Program-made: the position numbers and the translations under genes
Notes under the pieces: model-generated
Seen by the model: the letters and a program-made list of their open reading frames with translations, nothing else
Databases searched by the model: none
Told to the model about the DNA's origin: nothing
In this document: in pieces, positions 27,337 through 35,479 of the stretch
Position numbering within the stretch: the stretch's first letter is position 1
Layout of the letters: each line of letters opens with the position of its first letter
Origin: an uncultured Paracoccaceae bacterium
GTDB lineage: Bacteria; Pseudomonadota; Alphaproteobacteria; Rhodobacterales; Rhodobacteraceae
Assembly: GCA_947493145.1 (NCBI GenBank)
Contig: CANLPZ010000001.1
Location: 124,001 to 188,000, forward strand
Length of the DNA: 64,000 nucleotides
Direction of reading: 5' to 3'

Positions 27337-28838
27337 TATCCAACTGATCCTTCAAGCGAAATCGCAACAAGCGCTTGGGCTTCCATCGCGAATTCCATGG
27401 GCAAGGCTTGCAACACTTCTTTACAGAACCCGTTGACGACCAAGGCCACGGCCTCTTCTTCGTCCATGCCGCGTTGACGGCAGTAAAACAGCTGTTCGTC
27501 ATCAACCTTGGATGTGGTCGCCTCGTGTTCCACACGCGATGAGTTATTTTTCACCTCGATATACGGAACGGTGTGCGCGCCGCAGCTGTCGCCGATCAAC
27601 AAGGAATCACATTGTGTGTAGTTCCGACTGTCTTTCGCCTTTGGGTGCATTGTCACCAAACCGCGATACGTATTCTGTGCGACACCGGCGGAAATGCCTT
27701 TGGACACAATCCGGGATTTGGTGTTTTTTCCCAAATGGATCATCTTCGTGCCTGTATCCGCCTGTTGGAAATTATTCGCAATCGCGATGGAATAAAATTC
27801 GCCTTGCGCCTCATCGCCGCGCAACACGCAAGATGGGTATTTCCACGTAACCGCAGACCCTGTTTCGACTTGGGTCCACATCACTTTGGCCCGATCACCA
27901 CGACAATCTGCGCGTTTCGTCACAAAGTTGTAAATCCCGCCTTTGCCGTCTTCGTCGCCAGGGAACCAGTTTTGAACGGTCGAATATTTGACCTCTGCAT
28001 CTTCTTGGATAACGATTTCGACAACCGCTGCGTGGAGCTGTGCCACATCACGCTGCGGCGCCGTACAGCCCTCAAGGTAGGACACATAGGACCCTTTTTC
28101 CGCGATGATCAATGTGCGTTCAAACTGGCCCGTGTTTTCCGCGTTGATCCGGAAATAGGTCGACAATTCCATCGGGCATTTGGTGCCTTCGGGAATGTAA
28201 ACAAACGACCCATCGGAAAAGACCGCTGAATTCAATGTGGCGTAGTAATTGTCAGACACCGGAACAACAGAACCGATATATTTTTTAACCAGCTCTGGGT
28301 GTTCTTTGATCGCTTCTGAAATCGAACAAAAGATCACGCCCGCCCTTTTCAATTCCTCTTGGAACGTTGTTCCAACAGACACAGAATCAAACACCGCGTC
28401 GACGGCAACTTTGCGTTCGCCTTCTGGCGCCTCGACACCCGCAAGCAACGCTTGTTCTTTCAACGGAATGCCCAGCTTTTCATAGGTCGCCAACAATTTT
28501 GGATCAACTTCGTCCAGCGACTTTGGCTTTTCTTCCATGCTTTTCGGGCGGGCGTAATAATATTGGTCCTGAAAATCGATTTCAGGGTATTCAACCATGG
28601 CCCAATCAGGTTCTTCTAATTCTAACCACCGACGATATGCGGCAAGGCGCCATTCCAGCATCCATTCAGGTTCGTCGTTCTTTTCCGAAATCAAACGCAC
28701 GATGTCCTCTGACAGACCTTTAGGTGCGTATTCCATTTCGATATCGGTTTCCCAGCCGTGCTTATACGTGCCCGAAAGTTCGCGCACCGCATCAACTGTT
28801 TCCTGATCTACACCGTCTTTGACGTCCATTTGATCCAC
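27336..28838 (-). CDS. sufB: Fe-S cluster assembly protein SufB
   Basis: Scaffold subunit of SufBC2D on which clusters are built. The 500 residues include the central SufBD beta-helix domain and the conserved C-terminal motif with [20 protein letters not shown]; cysteine residues near CTAPQRD are present. The GTG start is backed by GAGGA eight bases upstream; an ATG three codons later is an alternative. Between the cysteine desulfurase and the FkbM gene in the iscR-suf operon. Confidence 0.96.
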   Translation of the reverse strand: MDQMDVKDGVDQETVDAVRELSGTYKHGWETDIEMEYAPKGLSEDIVRLISEKNDEPEWMLEWRLAAYRRWLELEEPDWAMVEYPEIDFQDQYYYARPKSMEEKPKSLDEVDPKLLATYEKLGIPLKEQALLAGVEAPEGERKVAVDAVFDSVSVGTTFQEELKRAGVIFCSISEAIKEHPELVKKYIGSVVPVSDNYYATLNSAVFSDGSFVYIPEGTKCPMELSTYFRINAENTGQFERTLIIAEKGSYVSYLEGCTAPQRDVAQLHAAVVEIVIQEDAEVKYSTVQNWFPGDEDGKGGIYNFVTKRADCRGDRAKVMWTQVETGSAVTWKYPSCVLRGDEAQGEFYSIAIANNFQQADTGTKMIHLGKNTKSRIVSKGISAGVAQNTYRGLVTMHPKAKDSRNYTQCDSLLIGDSCGAHTVPYIEVKNNSSRVEHEATTSKVDDEQLFYCRQRGMDEEEAVALVVNGFCKEVLQALPMEFAMEAQALVAISLEGSVG

Positions 28839-28858
28839 TGGTTCGATCCTCTACTGTG

Positions 28859-29902
28859 TCAGGCCGCGCGGGCACTGAACCGTTCATATGCCTTGACCCA
28901 AGCCTGCGCGAAGCGCGTGATTTGGTCTTTTGTCGTGTCGGGCCCAATCGAGACACGCAACGCAGACGCTGCGTCATCCTCTGAGACCCCCATCGCCCGC
29001 AACACTGTGCTGGCTTTAACCTTTCCGCTGGAACACGCCGATCCTGCCGAAACGGCAAACCCAGCCAGATCCATTTGCATCACTTGCGTTTGCCCCTTCC
29101 ACCCCGGTGTAATTACACACGTGGTGTTTGGAAGCCGATCAACCGTTTGCCCAATTATGACAGAGGCTGGTGACGCGTCTTGAATGGTCTTTTCTAGAAT
29201 TATTCTAAGCTTTGCAACCCGATCCCAGACGCCATTGGACAAATCTTCTTGAGCAGCGGCAGCCGCAGCCCCAAAACCCGCAATTCCAATGACATTTTCT
29301 GTCCCTGATCGGCGACCCATTTCTTGTCCGCCGCCTTTGATCTGCGCCGCAACATCCGTCCCTGCTGGAAACACCAATGCGGCGATTCCCTTTGGTCCGC
29401 CAAGTTTATGCGCCGAAATCAGGCCCATCTTTGCGCCCGACCAATTGAACGCGGTTGGAACCTTGCCAAAGCTTTGCGTGAAATCACAAACGGCCAAACC
29501 ATTCGGAAGCGGCTGCAAAATACCCGTTTCAGAATTTGCGGACTGCAAAACAGTCACCGCAGGATCATCAACCGTCACGAGCCCGTTTTCGTCAACCGGC
29601 AGCTTTGGTTCAATCCATGATCCAACCGCGTCATGTTCAATCGCCGCCCCGACCAGCCCGCGTCCGCGACAGGCCAAGGCCGCAGATTCTGTTGCAGAGG
29701 AGGTAAACACCACATCGCATCCATCCGCGCCAAAGGCGCTGGCAACCTGTGCGCGCGCTTTTTCGATAACCCCTTTGGCGGCGCGCCCTTCAGCATGGAC
29801 CGACGAGGGATTGCCGACGATATCCATAGCGTCGATCATTGCGCTGCGCGCCTCGCCCCGCAGCGGTGCGGTTGCGTTATAGTCCAAATAGGTGCGGCTC
29901 AT
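28859..29902 (-). CDS. Cysteine desulfurase, IscS/NifS type
   Basis: Class I PLP-dependent cysteine desulfurase, 347 residues. The PLP lysine is Lys166 (SAHKLGGPKG) and the mobile active Cys290 sits in the loop SAGSACSSGKV typical of IscS/NifS. It is a bit short compared with ~400-residue IscS. The start overlaps the iscR stop (ATGA). Together with SufS at 21402 the operon holds one desulfurase of each class, a mix of Isc and Suf parts known from Rhodobacterales. Confidence 0.92.
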   Translation of the reverse strand: MSRTYLDYNATAPLRGEARSAMIDAMDIVGNPSSVHAEGRAAKGVIEKARAQVASAFGADGCDVVFTSSATESAALACRGRGLVGAAIEHDAVGSWIEPKLPVDENGLVTVDDPAVTVLQSANSETGILQPLPNGLAVCDFTQSFGKVPTAFNWSGAKMGLISAHKLGGPKGIAALVFPAGTDVAAQIKGGGQEMGRRSGTENVIGIAGFGAAAAAAQEDLSNGVWDRVAKLRIILEKTIQDASPASVIIGQTVDRLPNTTCVITPGWKGQTQVMQMDLAGFAVSAGSACSSGKVKASTVLRAMGVSEDDAASALRVSIGPDTTKDQITRFAQAWVKAYERFSARAA

Positions 29903-30357
29903 TCATCGACCACTTCGAACAGGTTCGGGACAGCCGGACATGGCGTTAACCCGTTTTGAATTACATCGCTCAATCGCGTTTGGTGCAAAAACACATAGAC
30001 ATGGGCGCTTAGACCTTCCCACAACCGGTTGGTCATAGATTGCGCCTTGGTCCCTGATGACGCACCAGAGGCCCCCGCCCCCATGTGCATGGCCGATACC
30101 GTTTCATCCACCGCGCCCAAAATGTCAGACACCCGAATATCAGACGGCGATTTTGCCAAACGATAGCCACCGCCCGGTCCGCGAACGGATTCAACCAATT
30201 CCGCACGACGCAGTTTTACGAACAACTGCTCCAGATACGGTAATGAAATGTCCTGACGCTTGGAAATACCGCCAAGCGAAACCAAGCTGCCAGGTGGCTG
30301 GATCGCCAAATCTGCCAGCGCGACCATTGCATAGCGCCCTTTTGTACTTAATTTCAC
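29899..30357 (-). CDS. iscR: Rrf2-family regulator IscR, lacking cluster cysteines
   Basis: Repressor of the isc-suf operon responding to iron or Fe-S state. The 152 residues have the Rrf2 winged helix-turn-helix (MKLSTKGRYAMVALADLA; ISLPYLEQLFVKLRRAELV; VRGPGGGYRLAK). Position 92-104, where E. coli IscR holds its three Cys ligands, reads MGAGASGASSGTK with none; the only cysteine is Cys140 near the end. Rhodobacterales IscR proteins are known for having a single Cys, so this is lineage-typical. First gene of the operon; its own operator is upstream at 30450-30476. Confidence 0.92.
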   Translation of the reverse strand: MKLSTKGRYAMVALADLAIQPPGSLVSLGGISKRQDISLPYLEQLFVKLRRAELVESVRGPGGGYRLAKSPSDIRVSDILGAVDETVSAMHMGAGASGASSGTKAQSMTNRLWEGLSAHVYVFLHQTRLSDVIQNGLTPCPAVPNLFEVVDE

Positions 30358-30443
30358 GGTCTTCGCCCCCTATCAGACGGTTGACGTCGAACGTCGCGCC
30401 CTATACCTCAGATGAAGCTTCTGTATAAACAGAAATTAGAACC

Positions 30444-30472
30444 ATTCTAAAGTCACTGAGCGATTTAGTCAA
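30444..30472 (-). promoter_or_regulatory. Sigma-70 promoter of the iscR-suf operon
   Basis: On the minus strand: -35 TTGACT (30472-30467), 17-base spacer, -10 TAGAAT (30449-30444). Five of six bases match the consensus in each element and the spacing is ideal. Transcription should begin near 30436, about 80 bases before iscR. Confidence 0.75.
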
Positions 30473-30476
30473 CTAT
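30450..30476. promoter_or_regulatory. Putative IscR operator over the suf -35 element
   Basis: On the plus strand TAGTCAACTAT (30466-30476) matches exactly one half of the E. coli type 1 IscR site (consensus right half YAGTCRRSTAT). The opposite half, about 30452-30465, is only partly conserved. The site covers the -35 and spacer of the suf promoter, so binding would block transcription and give autoregulation. The intergenic region is shared with the divergent hydrolase gene. Confidence 0.5.
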
Positions 30477-30509
30477 ACTGAAACCCGCTGACCGAGACCA
30501 AGGACAAAG

Positions 30510-31163
30510 ATGCCCGAAGTTATTTTCCCTGGCCCAGAAGGCCGCCTTGAAGGCCGTTATCACCCACAAAAAGACCGCGATGCACCAATTGCGATTGTTT
30601 TGCACCCACATCCGCAATTCGGCGGAACCATGAACAACCGTGTGGTGTATAATCTGCACTATGCGTTCTACAATATGGGATTCACGGTCCTGCGGTTCAA
30701 CTTCCGTGGCGTTGGTCGATCTCAGGGTGAATACGACCAAGGTGTCGGCGAACTGTCGGATGCAGCATCCGCGCTGGATTACCTTCAGTCGATGAACACC
30801 AATTCAAAACATTGCTGGGTCGCTGGATTTAGCTTTGGCGCGTGGATCGGCATGCAATTGTTAATGCGCCGTCCGGAAATCACCGGCTTTATTTCAGTAT
30901 CGCCACCAGCAAATATGTATGATTTTAGCTTTCTTGCGCCCTGCCCGTCGTCTGGCTTGATCATTAACGGGACAGCAGATCGTGTTGCACCACCGGCGGA
31001 CACCCGCATTTTGGTTGATAAACTGCACGAACAAAAAGGCATCACCATCACCCATACCGAAATCGAAGGGTCTGGTCACTTCTTTGAGGATGACCACATG
31101 GACACGATGATTGATCATACGACATCCTATGTTCAGCGCCGCTTGACGGAGAATACCCGCTAA
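30510..31163 (+). CDS. Alpha/beta hydrolase (dienelactone-hydrolase-like, COG2945 type)
   Basis: Small cytoplasmic serine hydrolase of unknown substrate, 217 residues. The fold is marked by the oxyanion stretch LHPHPQFGGTMNN, the nucleophile elbow GFSFGAWIGM (Ser near 109), a C-terminal acid in GTADRVAP and the His in EGSGHFFEDD. Divergent from iscR; the small gene at 31163 overlaps its stop by one base and an HD-domain gene follows, forming a three-gene run. Confidence 0.88.
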   Translation: MPEVIFPGPEGRLEGRYHPQKDRDAPIAIVLHPHPQFGGTMNNRVVYNLHYAFYNMGFTVLRFNFRGVGRSQGEYDQGVGELSDAASALDYLQSMNTNSKHCWVAGFSFGAWIGMQLLMRRPEITGFISVSPPANMYDFSFLAPCPSSGLIINGTADRVAPPADTRILVDKLHEQKGITITHTEIEGSGHFFEDDHMDTMIDHTTSYVQRRLTENTR

Positions 31164-31399
31164 TGAGTGAGACCCTGCAACAAGCCGCCGCCCGATTGGC
31201 CGATGATTGTATGGAAGTCATGCAAGAAACTGGAAATGATCGATTGTTCGTGGAACTTGCATCTGCATTGGGTGAATCCTCCCAAACGTTGGAAGAGGCC
31301 TTTTTGACCGAAATCCGCGTCCGCTTGGCCGAGGATAAGGGACGTCGATTCTTGAAAACGAAACTCGCGGCCCATCGCCAACAACAGGCAGCGTGGTGA
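31163..31399 (+). CDS. Conserved-looking small hypothetical protein
   Basis: A 78-residue, soluble, charged and mostly helical protein (starts MSETLQQAAARLADDCMEVM). The start codon overlaps the hydrolase stop by 1 base and the next gene begins 1 base after its stop, which strongly supports it as a real gene. I recognise no domain or motif. Function unknown. Confidence 0.72.
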   Translation: MSETLQQAAARLADDCMEVMQETGNDRLFVELASALGESSQTLEEAFLTEIRVRLAEDKGRRFLKTKLAAHRQQQAAW

Positions 31400-31400
31400 C

Positions 31401-31982
31401 GTGAGCCAACGTTTAGACGCACAATTCGCGTTCCTGAACGAGGCAGACCGGTTAAAATCAGTGACCCGCGGAACGTCGCTTAACGACGGATCGCGCAAGG
31501 AAAATTCAGGCGAACACAGCTGGCACATCGCGCTTTATGCGATGATCATGGCCGAACATGCCAATCGCCCGATCGACATCAATCGCGTGATTAAAATGCT
31601 GTTGATCCACGATATCGTTGAAATTGATGCGGGCGATAATCCAATTCATGGTGATCATGACCCAGCGGAACAAATCGTCATTGAACAGGCCGCAGCGGAC
31701 CGAATTTTTGGCCTATTGCCCGACGACCAACGGCTTGAGCTGCGCGCGCTTTGGGATGAATTCGAAGCCGCCGAAACCGATGACGCCATTTTCGCGAAAT
31801 CCATTGACCGTGTGCAACCTGTTTTGTCCAACCTCGCCACTGATGGCGGATCATGGCGCGAATACAATGTAAAGCAGCATCACCTTGAAAGTCGCGTGGG
31901 TGTTAAAGTGACCAAAGGTGCGCCAGAAATTTGGCATTACCTTCTGGCCAAAATTTCAGCATGGTTCCGCCAAAATACATAA
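31401..31982 (+). CDS. HD-domain phosphohydrolase (YfbR/HDDC2-like)
   Basis: Probable metal-dependent nucleotidase of the HD superfamily; relatives remove 5'-phosphate from deoxynucleotides. The 193 residues show the HD residues: His39 and His42 in GEHSWHIAL, the diagnostic His70-Asp71 pair (LLIHDIVEID), and a later Asp in the helical region (KSIDRVQPVLSN). The GTG start sits 1 base after the preceding stop. Third gene of the hydrolase run. Confidence 0.88.
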   Translation: MSQRLDAQFAFLNEADRLKSVTRGTSLNDGSRKENSGEHSWHIALYAMIMAEHANRPIDINRVIKMLLIHDIVEIDAGDNPIHGDHDPAEQIVIEQAAADRIFGLLPDDQRLELRALWDEFEAAETDDAIFAKSIDRVQPVLSNLATDGGSWREYNVKQHHLESRVGVKVTKGAPEIWHYLLAKISAWFRQNT

Positions 31983-32064
31983 GGCGACGTGTTTGTGACA
32001 GTTCCCCCTGTCGCGATAGAACAAATTCAGCTAAGCCAAAGAAAACACAGGACCGGAGTTTTCC

Positions 32065-33273
32065 ATGACAAAGATCAAAGTCGAGAACCCCATCGTCGAA
32101 TTGGACGGTGACGAAATGACCCGCATCATGTGGGATTTCATCAAAAAGAAATTGATCCTGCCCTATTTGGACGTCGATCTGCTGTATTACGATCTTGCGA
32201 TGGAAGTTCGTGACGAAACAAACGACCAAATCACCATCGATGCGGCAGAAAAAATCAAAGAAATCGGTGTCGGCGTTAAATGTGCGACCATCACACCGGA
32301 CGAACAGCGGGTCGAGGAATTTAACCTCAAAGAAATGTGGAAATCGCCGAACGGCACGATCCGCAACATTCTGGGCGGCGTTGTGTTCCGCGCACCAATC
32401 ATTTGCAACAACGTGCCACGCCTTGTTCCCGGCTGGACCGACCCGATTGTGATCGGGCGTCATGCCTTTGGCGACCAATACAAAGCAACAGATTTCTTGA
32501 TGCCTGGACCGGGTAAGTTGACGATGAAATTCGTTGGCGACGACGGAACCGTTATTGAAAAAGACGTGTTTGACAGCCCTGCGGCTGGTGTCGCCATGGG
32601 GATGTACAACCTTGATGACAGTATTCGCGATTTCGCGCGTGCGTCCTTTAACTATGGATTAAACCTTGGCTGGCCGGTGTATTTGTCGACCAAAAACACA
32701 ATCCTCAAGGCCTATGACGGGCGTTTCAAAGACCTGTTCCAAGAAATCTATGACGCTGAATTTGCCCAGAAATTCGAAGACGCAGGTCTGTATTACCAGC
32801 ATCGTTTGATCGATGACATGGTCGCCAGCGCTATGAAATGGTCCGGTAAATTCGTCTGGGCCTGCAAAAACTATGACGGCGATGTTCAATCAGACACTGT
32901 GGCCCAAGGGTTCGGTTCGCTGGGGTTGATGACGTCGCAGTTGATGACGCCGGACGGGAAAATCGTCGAGGCCGAAGCCGCCCACGGCACGGTGACGCGC
33001 CACTATCGCCAACACCAAAACGGCGAAAGCACGTCGACGAATTCCATCGCGTCGATCTATGCATGGACGGGCGCGTTGAAACACCGCGCGAAACTGGACC
33101 ACAACGACCAGCTGAAAACCTTTGCTGAAACCTTGGAAAAGGTGGTTGTCGATACGGTCGAAAGCGGCTTCATGACCAAAGATCTTGCCTTGTTGGTCGG
33201 CCCTGACCAAGGCTGGTTGACCACCGAAGGGTTCCTTGAAAAGATCGACGAAAACCTTAACAAGGCAATGTAA
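32065..33273 (+). CDS. icd: NADP-dependent isocitrate dehydrogenase
   Basis: TCA-cycle enzyme turning isocitrate into 2-oxoglutarate and CO2, making NADPH. The 402 residues are of the homodimeric mitochondrial-like type usual in alphaproteobacteria: N-terminal [20 protein letters not shown], substrate and NADP motifs in [13 protein letters not shown] and [17 protein letters not shown], and [17 protein letters not shown] near the C-terminal end. Length and start are typical. Stand-alone gene followed by a hairpin. Confidence 0.96.
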   Translation: MTKIKVENPIVELDGDEMTRIMWDFIKKKLILPYLDVDLLYYDLAMEVRDETNDQITIDAAEKIKEIGVGVKCATITPDEQRVEEFNLKEMWKSPNGTIRNILGGVVFRAPIICNNVPRLVPGWTDPIVIGRHAFGDQYKATDFLMPGPGKLTMKFVGDDGTVIEKDVFDSPAAGVAMGMYNLDDSIRDFARASFNYGLNLGWPVYLSTKNTILKAYDGRFKDLFQEIYDAEFAQKFEDAGLYYQHRLIDDMVASAMKWSGKFVWACKNYDGDVQSDTVAQGFGSLGLMTSQLMTPDGKIVEAEAAHGTVTRHYRQHQNGESTSTNSIASIYAWTGALKHRAKLDHNDQLKTFAETLEKVVVDTVESGFMTKDLALLVGPDQGWLTTEGFLEKIDENLNKAM

Positions 33274-33289
33274 GATATTGATAAAAATA

Positions 33290-33313
33290 CAAATGGCCCT
33301 TCGGGGCCATTTG
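33290..33313. terminator. Probable terminator after icd
   Basis: Stem AAATGGCCC / GGGCCATTT with a TTCG tetraloop, 17 bases after the icd stop. The T tract is short, so the terminator is modest; convergent with the gene at 33370. Confidence 0.65.
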
Positions 33314-33369
33314 TATGCCTTCCCCTTTCAAACAGGTTCAGCACCACGCGCGAGCCATCTGCACAAGGT

Positions 33370-33576
33370 TCACGACTGTCGATTGTGAATACGGTGGTGC
33401 ATGCGATTGATCAGCGATCCCGCCGTTTTTTCAAACAAGGCCGGAACGAACGCGTGAACCAATGCCGCAATCGCGGCCGCACCAAGCGTTACAGCAAACC
33501 AAAGCGCGAATTTCATATGTTCGAAATAGCTTTCATCAACGGTTCGTGGGTGACGCAAAAACACACGTTCGATCAT
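33370..33576 (-). CDS. DUF6356 family small membrane protein
   Basis: A 68-residue protein starting MIERVFLRHPRTVDESYFEH, with one membrane segment (about 24-46) and a basic C-terminal tail. The sequence matches the DUF6356 pattern common in Rhodobacterales and related alphaproteobacteria. I chose the internal ATG at 33576 because AGGAGA lies eight bases upstream. Role unknown. Divergent from the Lrp regulator. Confidence 0.82.
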   Translation of the reverse strand: MIERVFLRHPRTVDESYFEHMKFALWFAVTLGAAAIAALVHAFVPALFEKTAGSLINRMHHRIHNRQS

Positions 33577-33681
33577 TAGATTCTCCTTTTTCACCAAAAT
33601 ACCCACTGTCTGGCGAAAGTGATCTCAAAATGGTGACCGTATTTGTTGTTTTTGGGATATTTTCCCACTATTAAGTCAAGT

Positions 33682-34140
33682 ATGGAGACAATTGACGACA
33701 CCGATCGAAAAATCCTGAACGCGCTTCAATCCGATTGCGCGCAATCCTTGGATGCGTTGTCGGATCACGTGAACTTGTCACGCAATGCGTGTTGGAAGCG
33801 GATCAAAACGATGGAGTCCAACGGCGTTATCACAGCGCGTGTGGCGCTGCTGGACCCCGATAAGCTGGATTTAAAGCTTTTGGTATTTTTGTTGATCAAA
33901 GCGGCCCGTCACGATGCGCAATGGCTGGATCAATTTGCGAAGGCCACAAAATCCATGCCGGAAATCCTGTCGGTGCACCGGATGTCGGGTGATCTGGATT
34001 ACATGTTGCGCGCAAGGGTGAAGGATATGTCTGATTATGACCTGCTGTATCGTCGTTTAATCGAACGCGTGGATTTGGCTGACGTGTCTGCCAGTTTTGT
34101 TATGGAAACGATCAAAGACACCAACACACTGCCGCTTTAG
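33682..34140 (+). CDS. Lrp/AsnC-family transcriptional regulator
   Basis: A 152-residue regulator with an N-terminal winged helix (METIDDTDRKILNALQSD start; DHVNLSRNACWKRIKTMESN) and a C-terminal ligand-binding RAM domain (about 65-145). It ends 8 bases before an SMR transporter and probably controls it, in the manner of amino-acid-responsive local regulators. The effector is not predictable. I use the ATG at 33682, which matches the family start. Confidence 0.9.
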   Translation: METIDDTDRKILNALQSDCAQSLDALSDHVNLSRNACWKRIKTMESNGVITARVALLDPDKLDLKLLVFLLIKAARHDAQWLDQFAKATKSMPEILSVHRMSGDLDYMLRARVKDMSDYDLLYRRLIERVDLADVSASFVMETIKDTNTLPL

Positions 34141-34148
34141 GGATCAAA

Positions 34149-34487
34149 ATGCCAAAACACTATATCCTGTTAGTCGCCGCTATCTTGACCGAAACGATTG
34201 GAACAACCGCCTTACAGGCCAGTTCACAGTTCAGCAAACTCATCCCCAGCATCATTGTTGTTATCGCCTATTCCACGTCTTTTTATTTGCTGGGTTTGTC
34301 GCTGAAATTTTTCCCCGTTGGGGTGATGTATGCACTTTGGTCCGGTTTAGGCATCGTGTTTATCGCCATCATTGGATGGTTGGTTTTCGGACAAAAACTC
34401 GACCTTTGGGCTGTCGTCGGTATTTCTCTGATCCTTGCAGGGATTTTGGTGCTGCACCTTCTGTCGTCCACCTCGACCCATCGGTGA
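34149..34487 (+). CDS. SMR-family small multidrug/cation transporter
   Basis: A 112-residue protein with four membrane segments and the essential Glu15 of the SMR family (LTETIGTTALQASSQF) matching Glu14 of EmrE. Such proteins exchange toxic cations for protons as dimers in the inner membrane. It is in the same transcript as the Lrp regulator. Its end almost touches the FkbM gene on the other strand. Whether it exports quaternary amines, guanidinium or polyamines is unknown. Confidence 0.92.
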   Translation: MPKHYILLVAAILTETIGTTALQASSQFSKLIPSIIVVIAYSTSFYLLGLSLKFFPVGVMYALWSGLGIVFIAIIGWLVFGQKLDLWAVVGISLILAGILVLHLLSSTSTHR

Positions 34488-34488
34488 T

Positions 34489-35271
34489 TTAGTTGATCAC
34501 AAACAAATGGTCGGTTTTGGACAACGCTTTTGGCGTGTAGCCAAAGACCGCAAGGTATTCTGACGCCTCGGCGATTTCCTCATGCGTTAACAGCTCGACC
34601 CAAAGGCTGGGTTTTTGTTCGACCATCAGGTTCGTCATGCCGCGCAGCACATCCATTTGCATGCCCTCGACGTCGATCTTCACCAAATCAGTGGCTGAAA
34701 ACTCTTCTGCACTGAGTGCCGCATCTAAAGATGACATTTGCACGCCACCCTCCTCGACCGGTTGAAACTGCGTTCCGCCAAGGTTGCGTGGCTTAAATGT
34801 GCGAACCTCCGCACGCCCGTCAGCTTCGCTGAGCACCATTTGACGCGCTGCATCTGGGTCCATGCCGTTCAATCGCAAATTTTCACGCAATGTTGCAAAA
34901 CAATGTCCTTGCGGTTCAAAGCTGGCAACATGCGATACCCCCAACCCGCGACCAAAAAACACAGAGTGATTGCCAATATTGGCGCCCACATCGCAAACAA
35001 CGCTGTCTGGGCCAACCAGATTAAGCTCGCGCAGCTTTTCCAACTGCGCCATTTCATAAAACCCATTGGTTTTTAAAATCGTACGCTGAACGAAATCGCG
35101 ATCGCCATTTGGCAATTTTAACGCCACCTCTTCGCCGCGATATACAAATCGCATCACGCGATCAGGACCAAGCAAATCAAACCGTTGCAACAAAATGCTT
35201 TCTTCCAACAACTTGTTTTGCCACGTTGTCTTTTCGATCAACTCGTTCAACAGATCGTCGGTTTTGGTCAT
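34489..35271 (-). CDS. FkbM-family methyltransferase, second copy
   Basis: A 260-residue SAM-dependent enzyme: SAM motif VVCDVGANIGNHSVFFGRGL, then VASFEPQGHCFATLRENLRL and the FkbM signature TDLVKIDVEGMQMDVLRGM. The N-terminal ~80 residues are extra and helical. Stand-alone and convergent with the SMR gene. Possible role in modifying a surface glycan or lipid, by family analogy only; it is not closely similar to the copy in the suf operon. Confidence 0.88.
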   Translation of the reverse strand: MTKTDDLLNELIEKTTWQNKLLEESILLQRFDLLGPDRVMRFVYRGEEVALKLPNGDRDFVQRTILKTNGFYEMAQLEKLRELNLVGPDSVVCDVGANIGNHSVFFGRGLGVSHVASFEPQGHCFATLRENLRLNGMDPDAARQMVLSEADGRAEVRTFKPRNLGGTQFQPVEEGGVQMSSLDAALSAEEFSATDLVKIDVEGMQMDVLRGMTNLMVEQKPSLWVELLTHEEIAEASEYLAVFGYTPKALSKTDHLFVIN

Positions 35272-35479
35272 ATGTGTCCTCTGATCGGCGTGTTTGCCCG
35301 CCGTTATTGTTTCCTATTCCCAAACAATCACACCCGCCGCGGCCCTGCAATCATCATTGCGAATGCGCGCCAAAAAACTGGTACCGATTTGCCGCAACTT
35401 TGGCTGGCCGCGCTTTGGGCTGGCAATTCTTGTCCAGCCGCGTTATGGGCCGCGCAAACATCCTGAAAAGGCGACCCAA

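Noticed and set aside
33370..33606. Longer start (ATG at 33606) for the DUF6356 gene
   Set aside because: The AGGAGA site and the family start MIERVFLRHP both favour ATG at 33576.
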